In this document: one piece after another, positions 52,802 to 60,098 of the stretch
Layout of the letters: each line of letters starts with the position of its first letter
How positions within the stretch are numbered: position 1 is the stretch's first letter
Source: Halobacteriovoraceae bacterium
GTDB lineage: Bacteria > Bdellovibrionota > Bacteriovoracia > Bacteriovoracales > Bacteriovoracaceae
Length of the DNA: 64,000 nucleotides
Assembly (NCBI GenBank): GCA_002713145.1
Contig: PAVS01000011.1
Span: 62,001-126,000, forward strand
Direction: 5' to 3'
Notes under the pieces: model-generated
Told to the model about the DNA's origin: nothing
The model's input: the letters and a program-made list of their open reading frames with translations, nothing else
Database searches by the model: none
Program-made: the position numbers and the translations under genes

Positions 52802-53455
52802 TTATTCAGATTTCTCTTTCGTTCCTAATAAATCTAAAAGCTTTACACTAAATTCATCTATTTCATTGATGATTTTATCTGCTTTCGAGCTAAGGAAAGC
52901 ATGAAGAATCATAATGGTGATAGCTGCTGATAGACCTAAGAAAGTCGTATTCATCGCAGTCGAAATACCTTCTGCCAGGATCTGAGCTTTTTGAGCAGGG
53001 TCAACATTAGCAACTGCGCTAAATGATTTCATAAGACCTTGGATGGTCCCGAGAAGACCAAAAAGAGTTGAAATATTAGCAATAAGTTGTAAATAGTTTA
53101 AACGTAGCTCAACTTTAGGCACCACTTCTAAGGCGGAAGCGTCGAGAGCATTTTGAATTTGCTCTGTTCCTTGATTGGCACGCTTGAGTCCATTTTTTAA
53201 AACACGTGGCAACGCTGCTTGTGTTCCAGAGCAAACTCTAATTGCCCCTTGGATATCATTCGATAAAACGTATCTTTGAATCTCATTCATAAAAGAAGGA
53301 CCATCAACGTCATAATTTTTTGATAATTTTTTGAATCTCTCTAGAGCGATCGCAATACCGACTCCCCAAATCACAAGAATAACTCCCATGAATATTCCAC
53401 CTGCCTGAATAAAGGCAGATATTTGCATCACTAAATTGGCTTCATTACCTTCCAT
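52802..53455 (-). CDS. MotA/TolQ/ExbB proton-channel protein
   Basis: I choose the ATG at 53455, which has GGGAG five bases upstream; a GTG at 53467 would put that sequence inside the gene. The 217-residue product has three membrane segments: residues about 10-30, 'LRLNYLQLIANISTLFGLLGTIQGLM' (in two pieces) and 'GISTAMNTTFLGLSAAITIMIL'. The TolQ/ExbB hallmark 'LLGTIQGLMKSF' is present. It forms the ion channel with the ExbD proteins. Its closeness to the FHA/TonB-like cluster supports an Agl-type motor. Confidence 0.92.
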   Translation of the reverse strand: MEGNEANLVMQISAFIQAGGIFMGVILVIWGVGIAIALERFKKLSKNYDVDGPSFMNEIQRYVLSNDIQGAIRVCSGTQAALPRVLKNGLKRANQGTEQIQNALDASALEVVPKVELRLNYLQLIANISTLFGLLGTIQGLMKSFSAVANVDPAQKAQILAEGISTAMNTTFLGLSAAITIMILHAFLSSKADKIINEIDEFSVKLLDLLGTKEKSE

Positions 53456-53584
53456 GTCTACTCCCACTTAAAGGTTGAATTATTATTAAAAGTATTTACT
53501 TACTATTGTAAGCTATTATTATTCCGAACGATACAGTTAATTTCTGCCTATTTAAGTACGTGAGAAAATGAGTTGGTTAAAAAC

Positions 53585-54169
53585 TTAAGCGTAGTGCTCA
53601 GGGTAGAGTTCCCGCTCAATACCTTCAATAAAAATGTGAATGAGTTTGATATGAATTTCTTGAATACGGTCAGTGATGGGACTGTCGACGATGATAGGAA
53701 CATCCACCATGTCTTTTAATTTGCCCCCTGTTTTACCTAAAAGACCAACAACTTTCATCTTTTTTTGTCTGGCCACTTCAACAGCTTTGATCACATTTTC
53801 TGAATTTCCAGAAGTTGAAATAGCAAGAAGAGTATCACCCTCTCGCCCCCAAGCTTGTACATGTCTAGAGAAAATATAATCATAACCATAATCATTCGCG
53901 ACACATGTTATATGAGAGGGATCTCCCATATTGATAGCACAAATAGGATCACGGTCTTTGCGATAGCGACCGGTGAGCTCTTCTACAAAGTGCATGGAGT
54001 CGCACATGGAACCTCCATTCCCACAGGCCATAATTCTACCATCTAATTTGAGTGTGCCTAAAAATGTTTTAACGGCACTTTCAATATGATCAATATTTTT
54101 TTGGTCATTAATAAATGTGTTGAGTGTTTCTTGAGCTTGGGTAAGGGAGTCTTGAATATAATTTTGCAT
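53585..54169 (-). CDS. gmhA: Phosphoheptose (sedoheptulose-7-phosphate) isomerase
   Basis: The 194-residue SIS-domain protein has the GmhA landmarks 'ACGNGGSMCDSMHFVEELTGRY', broken here as 'ACGNGGS' and 'FVEELTGRY', then 'ISTSGNSENVIKA', 'GLLGKTGGKL' and 'DRIQEIHIKLIH'. It converts sedoheptulose 7-phosphate to D-glycero-D-manno-heptose 7-phosphate, the first step of lipopolysaccharide core heptose synthesis, so the cell makes a heptose-containing envelope glycan. Glu in 'EELTGR' and His in 'EIHIKLIH' are the expected active-site residues. It is downstream of trxA on the same strand. Confidence 0.95.
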   Translation of the reverse strand: MQNYIQDSLTQAQETLNTFINDQKNIDHIESAVKTFLGTLKLDGRIMACGNGGSMCDSMHFVEELTGRYRKDRDPICAINMGDPSHITCVANDYGYDYIFSRHVQAWGREGDTLLAISTSGNSENVIKAVEVARQKKMKVVGLLGKTGGKLKDMVDVPIIVDSPITDRIQEIHIKLIHIFIEGIERELYPEHYA

Positions 54170-54180
54170 AGAGATATTTA

Positions 54181-54226
54181 ATCACGGAATAAATCATTTG
54201 CCCAAAGACATTACTTATTCCGTGAT
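54181..54226. repeat. Perfect 12-bp inverted repeat between trxA and gmhA
   Basis: ATCACGGAATAA (54181-54192) and TTATTCCGTGAT (54215-54226) are exact reverse complements separated by 22 nt. No T-run follows on the minus strand, so it is not a standard terminator. It lies 8 nt after the trxA stop and 12 nt before the gmhA start. Confidence 0.75.
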
Positions 54227-54233
54227 AAATTTA

Positions 54234-54557
54234 TTACATAAGGTCGTTAATTGTTTTAAGTATTTCAGCTTTTGGTTGATTCCCAACTAAAGTGCTTTTT
54301 ACTTCACCATCTTTAAAGAAGATAAGAGTAGGAATACCTCTGATCCCATATTGTTGTGCTAATTCACCAGCTTCATCAACATTGACCTTAACAACTTTAG
54401 CATTGCTTCCCACTTCATCACTAATCTCTTCTAAAACAGGAGCCAGTGCTTTACAAGGTCCACACCATTCAGCCCAAAAATCAACGACTACTGGAGTGTT
54501 TGACTTGAGTACTTCTGTCTCAAATGAGTCTTTATTAATATTTGATAGATTAGCCAT
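54234..54557 (-). CDS. trxA: Thioredoxin
   Basis: This 107-residue protein is a standard thioredoxin: 'VVVDFWAEWCGPCKALAP' with the redox pair Cys 32 and Cys 35, cis-Pro in 'RGIPTLIFFKDGE'. It reduces cytoplasmic disulphides using thioredoxin reductase. A GAGGAG site precedes the ATG. An extended -10 (TGC-TAAGTT) lies about 30 nt upstream. Length and motifs are normal. Confidence 0.96.
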   Translation of the reverse strand: MANLSNINKDSFETEVLKSNTPVVVDFWAEWCGPCKALAPVLEEISDEVGSNAKVVKVNVDEAGELAQQYGIRGIPTLIFFKDGEVKSTLVGNQPKAEILKTINDLM

Positions 54558-54586
54558 TTTTATCTCCTCATTAATTATATTTCCTT

Positions 54587-54595
54587 AACTTAGCA
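54587..54595 (-). promoter_or_regulatory. Extended -10 element of trxA
   Basis: Minus strand TGC-TAAGTT (54595-54587). A weak -35 (TGGGCA) is 18 nt farther upstream. It shares the TGC-TAA pattern of other promoters in the window. Confidence 0.4.
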
Positions 54596-54695
54596 TAGGA
54601 AAACACTCTTTGCCCAGACTCTTGAGTATTGTGCACAGTTGCATAAACTTTTTACCTATTTATCAATACTTGAATCGCAGTTAGAATAGAGACAC

Positions 54696-55217
54696 ATGGA
54701 TAGAAAATACTTATTGAAATCAAGCATTAAAACAGCGCGTCTTGCTAGGCTTTTGGCCAAGTCCGTCGATCTCTTTATCATCTTGATCCTCAGTATGTTT
54801 TTTTACCCTTTCGGATTAATTTTAGCCATTTTCTATCTCGCTTTTGCGGATTCCCTCTACGGAGGACAGTCGGTAGGAAAATTATTGATGGGCTTTGCGG
54901 TGATCTCCCTTGAAGATGGGAAGCCTTGTTCTACTAAGCAGTCCGTCATAAGAAATCTGCCTATCATTATCCCTCTGGCTTTTGCAGTGATTCCACCTTG
55001 GGGCATTATTTTTGGGATGATTCTTTTTCCTCCGCTTATCTTATTGGAACTATATCTCTTGTTTAAGCTTGATTCTGCCCATAGACTAGGTGATGTTATG
55101 GCCGATACCACTGTTATCGCTAACGATCCTAATCGTGCGGATATTAGAAAAGCCCAAGAGTCATGGTTTCAAACTGAGCAGAAAAACATGTCGCCAGTTA
55201 ACTCGACTAGGCTATAA
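54696..55217 (+). CDS. RDD-family membrane protein
   Basis: The 173-residue protein has an RDD-type start ('ARLARLLAKSVDLFIILIL') and a second conserved Asp segment ('LAFADSLYGGQSVGKLLMGFAVI'), with about three membrane spans. RDD proteins are small inner-membrane proteins, some linked to ion or proton exchange; the function here is unknown. The C-terminal 35 residues are hydrophilic. It is divergent from trxA, and its stop codon lies inside the -10 of polA. Confidence 0.85.
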   Translation: MDRKYLLKSSIKTARLARLLAKSVDLFIILILSMFFYPFGLILAIFYLAFADSLYGGQSVGKLLMGFAVISLEDGKPCSTKQSVIRNLPIIIPLAFAVIPPWGIIFGMILFPPLILLELYLLFKLDSAHRLGDVMADTTVIANDPNRADIRKAQESWFQTEQKNMSPVNSTRL

Positions 55218-55218
55218 T
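55213..55218 (+). promoter_or_regulatory. Consensus -10 (TATAAT) of polA overlapping an upstream stop codon
   Basis: TATAAT at 55213-55218 contains the TAA stop of the RDD gene and lies 35 nt before the polA ATG. The -35 is weak. Confidence 0.4.
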
Positions 55219-55252
55219 ACCCCCGATTCTTAACATTAAATTTTGAGGTTAT

Positions 55253-57892
55253 ATGAAGAGACTTATTATCGTTGATATTAGTAGTTTTATTTTTAGAGCG
55301 TTTTTTGCCATTAGACCCATGAACGCTCCGGATGGAACTCCAGTCAATGCGGTTTATGGAATTTTGACTATGCTCATGAAATTACTTCAAAATTATAATC
55401 CTTCCCATATTGTCCTAGCACGAGACACTCGTGGAGGTTCTTTTAGAAACGAACTTTATAGTGAATACAAGGCCAATAGAGGAGCACCTCCGGAAGAGCT
55501 GGTTCCTCAGTTCGCTCTGATTGAAGAGCTGATTGAAAAAATGGGGATTCCTCATCTGGCGGTTGAAGGTTATGAAGCTGATGATCTTATAGGTTCTTAT
55601 GTTGTGCAGTTTAAAAAAGATTTTGATGAAGTGTTGATTGCTTCTGGTGATAAAGATCTCATGCAGTTTGTAGGGGATAACGTCAAAATGGTCGATACCA
55701 TGAAAGATAAAATGTATGGCCGAGAAGAAATTTATGAAAAGATGGGAGTTTATCCAGAACAAGTGGCAGATTATCTTACCTTACTTGGAGACTCCTCAGA
55801 TAATATCCCGGGTGTGCGGGGGATAGGAGCGAAAGGGGCAGCCAAACTTCTCGCTGAATACGAAACTCTAGATAAGCTTCTGGCCAATATCGATATGCTC
55901 ACTAATAAAAGAGCAAAAACAGCTCTAGAAAAAGCAGGGGATGAAGTTCATCTCTCAAAAAAATTAGTGACGATTGTCACTGATATTGATTTGGGGCATT
56001 CCGTTGATTGCCTGCAATACTCTTTAGAGCCTAACGATGATCTGCTTGGATTTTTAGATAAGCTCAATTTTAAAAGTATTCGCACTAAGATTGCCACTGG
56101 TGCGGGAAATTCCGTCATGGTCACTAAACCAAAGAGCTTTATCGATCATGAGGTGATCAAAGAAGAGAAAAGATATAAAGAGCTTATTGAGATCCTGCAA
56201 TCAGAAGATCAACTCTATATCGAGCCCTTTTTCACTCACGATGACTATCATAAAATCGATCCTGTTGTTTTTGGAGTGGCCATCCCTGAGAGAAATTTTT
56301 TGCTCTACACTGATGATTTCAAATTCAGCAGCTTTATTAAAGATATATCGACTATTCCTGGATTGCGTATTGTCAGCTCCAATATTAAAACTCTCTATTT
56401 CTGTATGTACGAAGAAGGGCTAGACACTTATCTCGATGCTTTTGATCTCACTCAGGCTCATTTTGTGCTGGATCCAGAAAAAAAGCATAACCTTCAAACT
56501 ATGGCGATGGAGTTTATTCAAGAAAACGTTCCTTTGATAAAAGATCTGCGCAAAGAAAATTTTGAAGAGCATCAATCCAAAACAGCTTTTGAAAGTGGCT
56601 TTGCTAAAAGACTGTTTGCTGGAATTAGAGTTTTTCCCTGGCTGATTAGAAAACTACAGGATAATGATCTCTACCGTCTTTACACAGAACTCGACTCACC
56701 ACTGATGGCGATACTGGCACGAATGGAGTGGTACGGAGTTGAACTCGATACAAAAATGTATAAAAAACTAGAAAAAGAATTTTCTAAAATAACAGAAGAT
56801 ATTGACCAAAAAATTAAAGAGGTCTCTGGTGAAGAGGTTAATTTAAAATCACCTAAACAAGTCTCAAAACTTCTTTTTGAAGATCTAGGTTTGCCTATTA
56901 TCAAAAAAACAAAAACAGGAGCCTCAACAGATGCTTCAGTGTTAGAAAAACTTGATTTAATGGGAGAGAGTGAAATTCCCGGATTGATCATACAATACCG
57001 TGAAATAGATAAACTCAATTCCACCTATGTAAAATCTCTGCCCGAGCTGGTCCACGAGGATGGAAGAATTCACACTCATTTTAATCAGCATATTGCTGCG
57101 ACAGGAAGGTTATCTTCTGATAAACCAAACCTTCAAAATATTCCGACTCGTACCGAGAACGGAAGAAAGCTGCGTGCGGGATTTAAGGCGGCCAAGGGCT
57201 ATCAGCTTTTAGGGGCTGATTACTCTCAAGTTGAACTCAGACTGCTTGCTCATTTCTCACAAGATCCGGTGATGTTGAAAGCTTTTAATGATGGAAAAGA
57301 TATCCACGCGCAAACGGCCAGTGAAGTGTTTGAAATAGATCTGGAAGACGTGTCGAGTGAAGATAGACGTTATGCCAAGGCCATTAACTTTGGGCTTATG
57401 TATGGACAAACTTCTTTTGGACTCTCTCAGATGCTAGGCATCACCCAACGAGATGCAAAAGAATATATCACTAATTATTTTACTCGCTTTCATAAAGTTA
57501 AATCTTATCTAGACACGTTGATAGAATCTTGTGAAGAAAAAGGGTATTCAGAAACTCTTTTTGGACGCAAACGCTATATTAAAGATATCAACTCTACTAA
57601 CCGTCAAGTTAAGTCTATGGCCGAAAGGATGGCGATTAACTCGCCTATTCAGGGGACCGCGGCGGATATTATCAAAAAAGCGATGTTAGATATTGATGAA
57701 GCCATGAAAAGCGAGGGGCTGGGGAGCCGAATGCTGCTCCAAGTTCACGATGAACTTATTTTTGAAGTCCCTGAGAGTGAAATAGATTTAATGAAAAGTC
57801 TTGTGCGCTCTAAGATGGAAAATGCAGTAGAATTATCTGTGGAGCTAAAAGTGGATATGGGTTGTGCTGATAATTGGTATGACTTAAAATAA
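55253..57892 (+). CDS. polA: DNA polymerase I
   Basis: The 879-residue protein has an N-terminal 5'-nuclease domain ('DISSFIFRAFFAIRP', 'GYEADDLIGSY', 'SGDKDLMQFV', 'GDSSDNIPGVRGIGAKGA'), a degenerate 3'-5' exonuclease region (about 290-470), and a C-terminal polymerase domain. Polymerase motifs are A 'GADYSQVELRLLAHFS', B 'RRYAKAINFGLMYGQTSFGL' and C 'LLQVHDELIFEVP'. The exonuclease region lacks the D-x-E of Exo I and the Asp of Exo II, so proofreading is probably lost, as in Bacillus and Thermus enzymes. It repairs gaps and removes primers. Confidence 0.97.
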   Translation: MKRLIIVDISSFIFRAFFAIRPMNAPDGTPVNAVYGILTMLMKLLQNYNPSHIVLARDTRGGSFRNELYSEYKANRGAPPEELVPQFALIEELIEKMGIPHLAVEGYEADDLIGSYVVQFKKDFDEVLIASGDKDLMQFVGDNVKMVDTMKDKMYGREEIYEKMGVYPEQVADYLTLLGDSSDNIPGVRGIGAKGAAKLLAEYETLDKLLANIDMLTNKRAKTALEKAGDEVHLSKKLVTIVTDIDLGHSVDCLQYSLEPNDDLLGFLDKLNFKSIRTKIATGAGNSVMVTKPKSFIDHEVIKEEKRYKELIEILQSEDQLYIEPFFTHDDYHKIDPVVFGVAIPERNFLLYTDDFKFSSFIKDISTIPGLRIVSSNIKTLYFCMYEEGLDTYLDAFDLTQAHFVLDPEKKHNLQTMAMEFIQENVPLIKDLRKENFEEHQSKTAFESGFAKRLFAGIRVFPWLIRKLQDNDLYRLYTELDSPLMAILARMEWYGVELDTKMYKKLEKEFSKITEDIDQKIKEVSGEEVNLKSPKQVSKLLFEDLGLPIIKKTKTGASTDASVLEKLDLMGESEIPGLIIQYREIDKLNSTYVKSLPELVHEDGRIHTHFNQHIAATGRLSSDKPNLQNIPTRTENGRKLRAGFKAAKGYQLLGADYSQVELRLLAHFSQDPVMLKAFNDGKDIHAQTASEVFEIDLEDVSSEDRRYAKAINFGLMYGQTSFGLSQMLGITQRDAKEYITNYFTRFHKVKSYLDTLIESCEEKGYSETLFGRKRYIKDINSTNRQVKSMAERMAINSPIQGTAADIIKKAMLDIDEAMKSEGLGSRMLLQVHDELIFEVPESEIDLMKSLVRSKMENAVELSVELKVDMGCADNWYDLK

Positions 57893-57919
57893 TAATAACT
57901 TATTGAAGGAGAAAATAAG

Positions 57920-58111
57920 ATGAAAAAAATGTTAATGATGACAACGATGTTAAGTTTATTTGTTCTAGGTTCATGTGCTCATAATCATGGGGCCCATGAC
58001 CATGGTCAAAAAGATAAAATGGCTTGTTGCCAAGGTAAAGAGAAAAAAGATTGCTGTAAAAAAGAAAATGCATGTAAAGACGGAACTTGTTCTGAGAAAA
58101 AGGACGCATAA
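57920..58111 (+). CDS. Small His/Cys-rich lipoprotein
   Basis: This 63-residue product has a lipoprotein signal (lipobox LGSC at Cys 19) and a short mature part rich in His ('HNHGAHDHG') and in Cys pairs ('ACCQG', 'DCCKK', 'ACKDGTC'). Such composition suggests metal binding (Cu, Zn or Ni) at the membrane, but no known family is recognised. AAGGAG precedes the ATG. It sits between polA and a cupin lipoprotein, with 3 nt to the latter. Confidence 0.75.
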   Translation: MKKMLMMTTMLSLFVLGSCAHNHGAHDHGQKDKMACCQGKEKKDCCKKENACKDGTCSEKKDA

Positions 58112-58114
58112 GTC

Positions 58115-58519
58115 TTGAAATATCTTTTGTTTTTTACTTTTATAGCTTGTGCTTCCCAACCATCACAATACAGCGTGGTGGAGAAGCCGGAGCACTTCGT
58201 CTCCCCTGGGGGATCTATAGATGCGGCTTTTTATATTCAAGAAGACAGTTTTATGGGAACGCTGGCCCTCAAACCTGGAGCCGTGGTAGCCAAACATAGC
58301 CATGATGGTTCTGGGGAGTATCTTTATTTTACTAAAGGTCAAGGAGAGCTCACTATAGGAGACGAGGTCATAAAGGTGAAAGATAATATGGCGGTTTTTA
58401 TTCCTCGTGGTGTTGAACATTCTTATGTGAACACCGGAAAAAAAGAAGCCTTTGCCATTCAGGTTTATTCCCCAAGAGGACCTGAGAAACGTTTTAAAAA
58501 ATGGAAAGACGAATTATAA
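58115..58519 (+). CDS. Cupin-domain lipoprotein
   Basis: A TTG start at 58115 (AAGGA upstream) gives 134 residues with signal 'KYLLFFTFIAC' (lipobox FIAC). A single cupin domain follows: 'HSHDGSGEYLYFTKGQGEL' (motif 1 with His, His, Glu) and 'PRGVEHSYVN' (motif 2 His). These are the usual metal ligands. Cupins can be enzymes or metal- or ligand-binding proteins. Next to a His/Cys-rich lipoprotein, a metal-related envelope role is possible (inference). Confidence 0.82.
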   Translation: MKYLLFFTFIACASQPSQYSVVEKPEHFVSPGGSIDAAFYIQEDSFMGTLALKPGAVVAKHSHDGSGEYLYFTKGQGELTIGDEVIKVKDNMAVFIPRGVEHSYVNTGKKEAFAIQVYSPRGPEKRFKKWKDEL

Positions 58520-58523
58520 ATAG

Positions 58524-58547
58524 GCCCTCAGTTGAGGGCTTTTTTTA
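58524..58547 (+). terminator. Factor-independent terminator after the cupin gene
   Basis: GCCCTC-AGTT-GAGGGC (inside a 7-bp repeat) followed by a run of T to 58547. The T-run reaches the end of the convergent gene. Confidence 0.9.
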
Positions 58548-59210
58548 TTGATTTAAACACTTTTTGACATCATCACTAAAAGTAAATTTTCTCTTACAGC
58601 TTCTGAGTTTTCGAGCAGAAAACTTTTTTGCCACGATACCTTCTAAACACGTCAGAGCATCATCCCCAAAAGGAAAAGCGTCGTTACAATCATCAATCAC
58701 TTTCTTGATCCCACGGATATCCACGGGCTCTAATAGACGCGTACACTTAAGTGTCTCCTCACTAAAAGTAAGAACTTCCTCACAAGCATTGATATTATAA
58801 GCTGTTTTTTCTGGGTCTTGGCTGGTTTTAGCGATTTCAAAACATTGATCCAGAGCAGATCCTCTGAACTCATTTTCACAAACATAGCGAAGTTTAGGAT
58901 TTATGCTTTTATAATCTAGATAAGAGTCTGCACAGCTGGGGCAATCGAGTTTAAACTCCTCCAAGCTTAATTCCGTATCTGCATGCCAGTTAATAAAGCG
59001 AGTTTGATGCCCTCTTTTGATTTCAAGATAAGTATAATCTGCGATAAATTTAGCTTTTGAAACACCTTGATACTCGCGCTCCATTCCGTTGAGTTGAACC
59101 GTTGTTTTACAGCTGCCTACACAACTGGTTGAAATTTGGCTGGAATAGCTCTGTGCCATGGCAGCTGTGGCCATAAGGGCTCCTAAAATAACTCCGCTGA
59201 ATCGTTTCAT
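58545..59210 (-). CDS. Secreted Cys-pair repeat protein
   Basis: The 221-residue product has a signal peptide (cleavage after 'ATAAMA'). Its C-terminal half holds four copies of a Cys-x(11-12)-Cys motif with an aromatic in the middle: Cys 111/123, 143/156, 175/188 and 205/218, spaced 30-32 residues apart ('CEEVLTFSEETLKC', 'CNDAFPFGDDALTC', 'CKRKFTFSDDVKKC'). Each is probably a disulphide-closed helical hairpin. The N-terminal half has extra Cys pairs ('CVGSC', 'CPSC'). Function unknown; I do not recognise a family. Confidence 0.8.
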   Translation of the reverse strand: MKRFSGVILGALMATAAMAQSYSSQISTSCVGSCKTTVQLNGMEREYQGVSKAKFIADYTYLEIKRGHQTRFINWHADTELSLEEFKLDCPSCADSYLDYKSINPKLRYVCENEFRGSALDQCFEIAKTSQDPEKTAYNINACEEVLTFSEETLKCTRLLEPVDIRGIKKVIDDCNDAFPFGDDALTCLEGIVAKKFSARKLRSCKRKFTFSDDVKKCLNQ

Positions 59211-59310
59211 AATTCTCTCCTCTTAAAATGAATTAAACTCATTATATTTGTTTCCAGAGGGATATTCAGGGGGAAGGGTCAGGATTACAGGGGGTGTGTA
59301 AAAAATAGAC

Positions 59311-59334
59311 AAAAAAAAGCCCTCTTGCGAGGGC
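59311..59334 (-). terminator. Factor-independent terminator of the peroxiredoxin gene
   Basis: On the minus strand GCCCTC-GCAA-GAGGGC is followed by eight T. Confidence 0.92.
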
Positions 59335-59365
59335 CTTATTTTGGGAAATTTTCTGGGAGCAAAAA

Positions 59366-59956
59366 TTATTTTGCGTGCTTAGAAAGGTAGCTAGCTACAC
59401 CTTCCGCATTAGGCTTCATTCCTTCTTCACCTTTTTTCCAGTTAGCCGGACAAACTTCTCCGTGCTCTTCGTGGAAAGCAAGTGCATCAACAACTCTAAG
59501 AGCTTCTTCAACGTTTCTTCCTAGAGGAAGATCGTTAATTGTTGAGTGTCTTACCACTCCTTCTTTATCGATTAAAAATAATCCTCTGAGCGCCACTTCT
59601 TCGTTAAAAAGAATTCCGTAATCTCTAGAGATATTTTTAGATTTATCAGCGATAAGTGGGTAATCAATTTCACCAATTCCACCATTTTCTGGAGCTGTAT
59701 TTCTCCAAGCAAAGTGAGAGAATTCTGAATCTACTGAAACACCAATCACTTGTGTGTTTCTTTCTTTAAACTCACCAACTTTTTTGTGGAAAGCGATGAT
59801 TTCTGAAGGACAAACAAATGTAAAATCTAGTGGGTAAAAATAAAGAAGTACATTTTTTCCTTTATAATCAGAAAGGGAGATTTCTTTAAAAGATCCATCT
59901 TCCATTACTGCTGTTGCTTTAAAATCTGGTGCTTGTTTTGTAACTAATGATGCCAT
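59366..59956 (-). CDS. Typical 2-Cys peroxiredoxin (AhpC/Prx1 type)
   Basis: The 196-residue protein has the peroxidatic Cys 49 in 'DFTFVCPSEI', the 'GVSVDSEFSHFAWRN' segment, and a resolving Cys near residue 168 in 'GEVCPANW', followed by a C-terminal helix tail as in sensitive, eukaryote-like Prx. It reduces hydrogen peroxide and organic hydroperoxides using thioredoxin or AhpF; no ahpF is adjacent and a thioredoxin lies 5 kb away. An OxyR operator with promoter lies just upstream and oxyR follows on the same strand. AGGAG precedes the ATG. Confidence 0.95.
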   Translation of the reverse strand: MASLVTKQAPDFKATAVMEDGSFKEISLSDYKGKNVLLYFYPLDFTFVCPSEIIAFHKKVGEFKERNTQVIGVSVDSEFSHFAWRNTAPENGGIGEIDYPLIADKSKNISRDYGILFNEEVALRGLFLIDKEGVVRHSTINDLPLGRNVEEALRVVDALAFHEEHGEVCPANWKKGEEGMKPNAEGVASYLSKHAK

Positions 59957-59988
59957 GTTATTTCTCCTATGGTTAAAAATCTAGTGTC

Positions 59989-60018
59989 ATTATTGGTTAA
60001 ATCCGGATAATTATCCAA
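59989..60018 (-). promoter_or_regulatory. Peroxiredoxin promoter
   Basis: Minus strand TTGGAT (60018-60013), 18-nt spacer, AATAAT (59994-59989). It sits immediately next to the OxyR site, the usual position for OxyR contact with RNA polymerase. A 12-bp palindrome GGATAATTATCC (60005-60016) lies in the spacer. Confidence 0.5.
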
Positions 60019-60054
60019 TTTTAAATTTCTATTAGTGTAATAGATTAAATCTAT
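60018..60054 (-). promoter_or_regulatory. OxyR operator upstream of the peroxiredoxin gene
   Basis: On the plus strand CTAT (60029), N7, ATAG (60040), N7, CTAT (60051) match three of the four quartets of the OxyR consensus with exact 7-nt spacing. The fourth position (60018, ATTT) matches two of four. The inner bases also fit the consensus T and A positions between ATAG and CTAT. Confidence 0.8.
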
Positions 60055-60098
60055 GAAACAAGGGGGCATCAGTTGATATTATTTATGCACTGTGTGCA

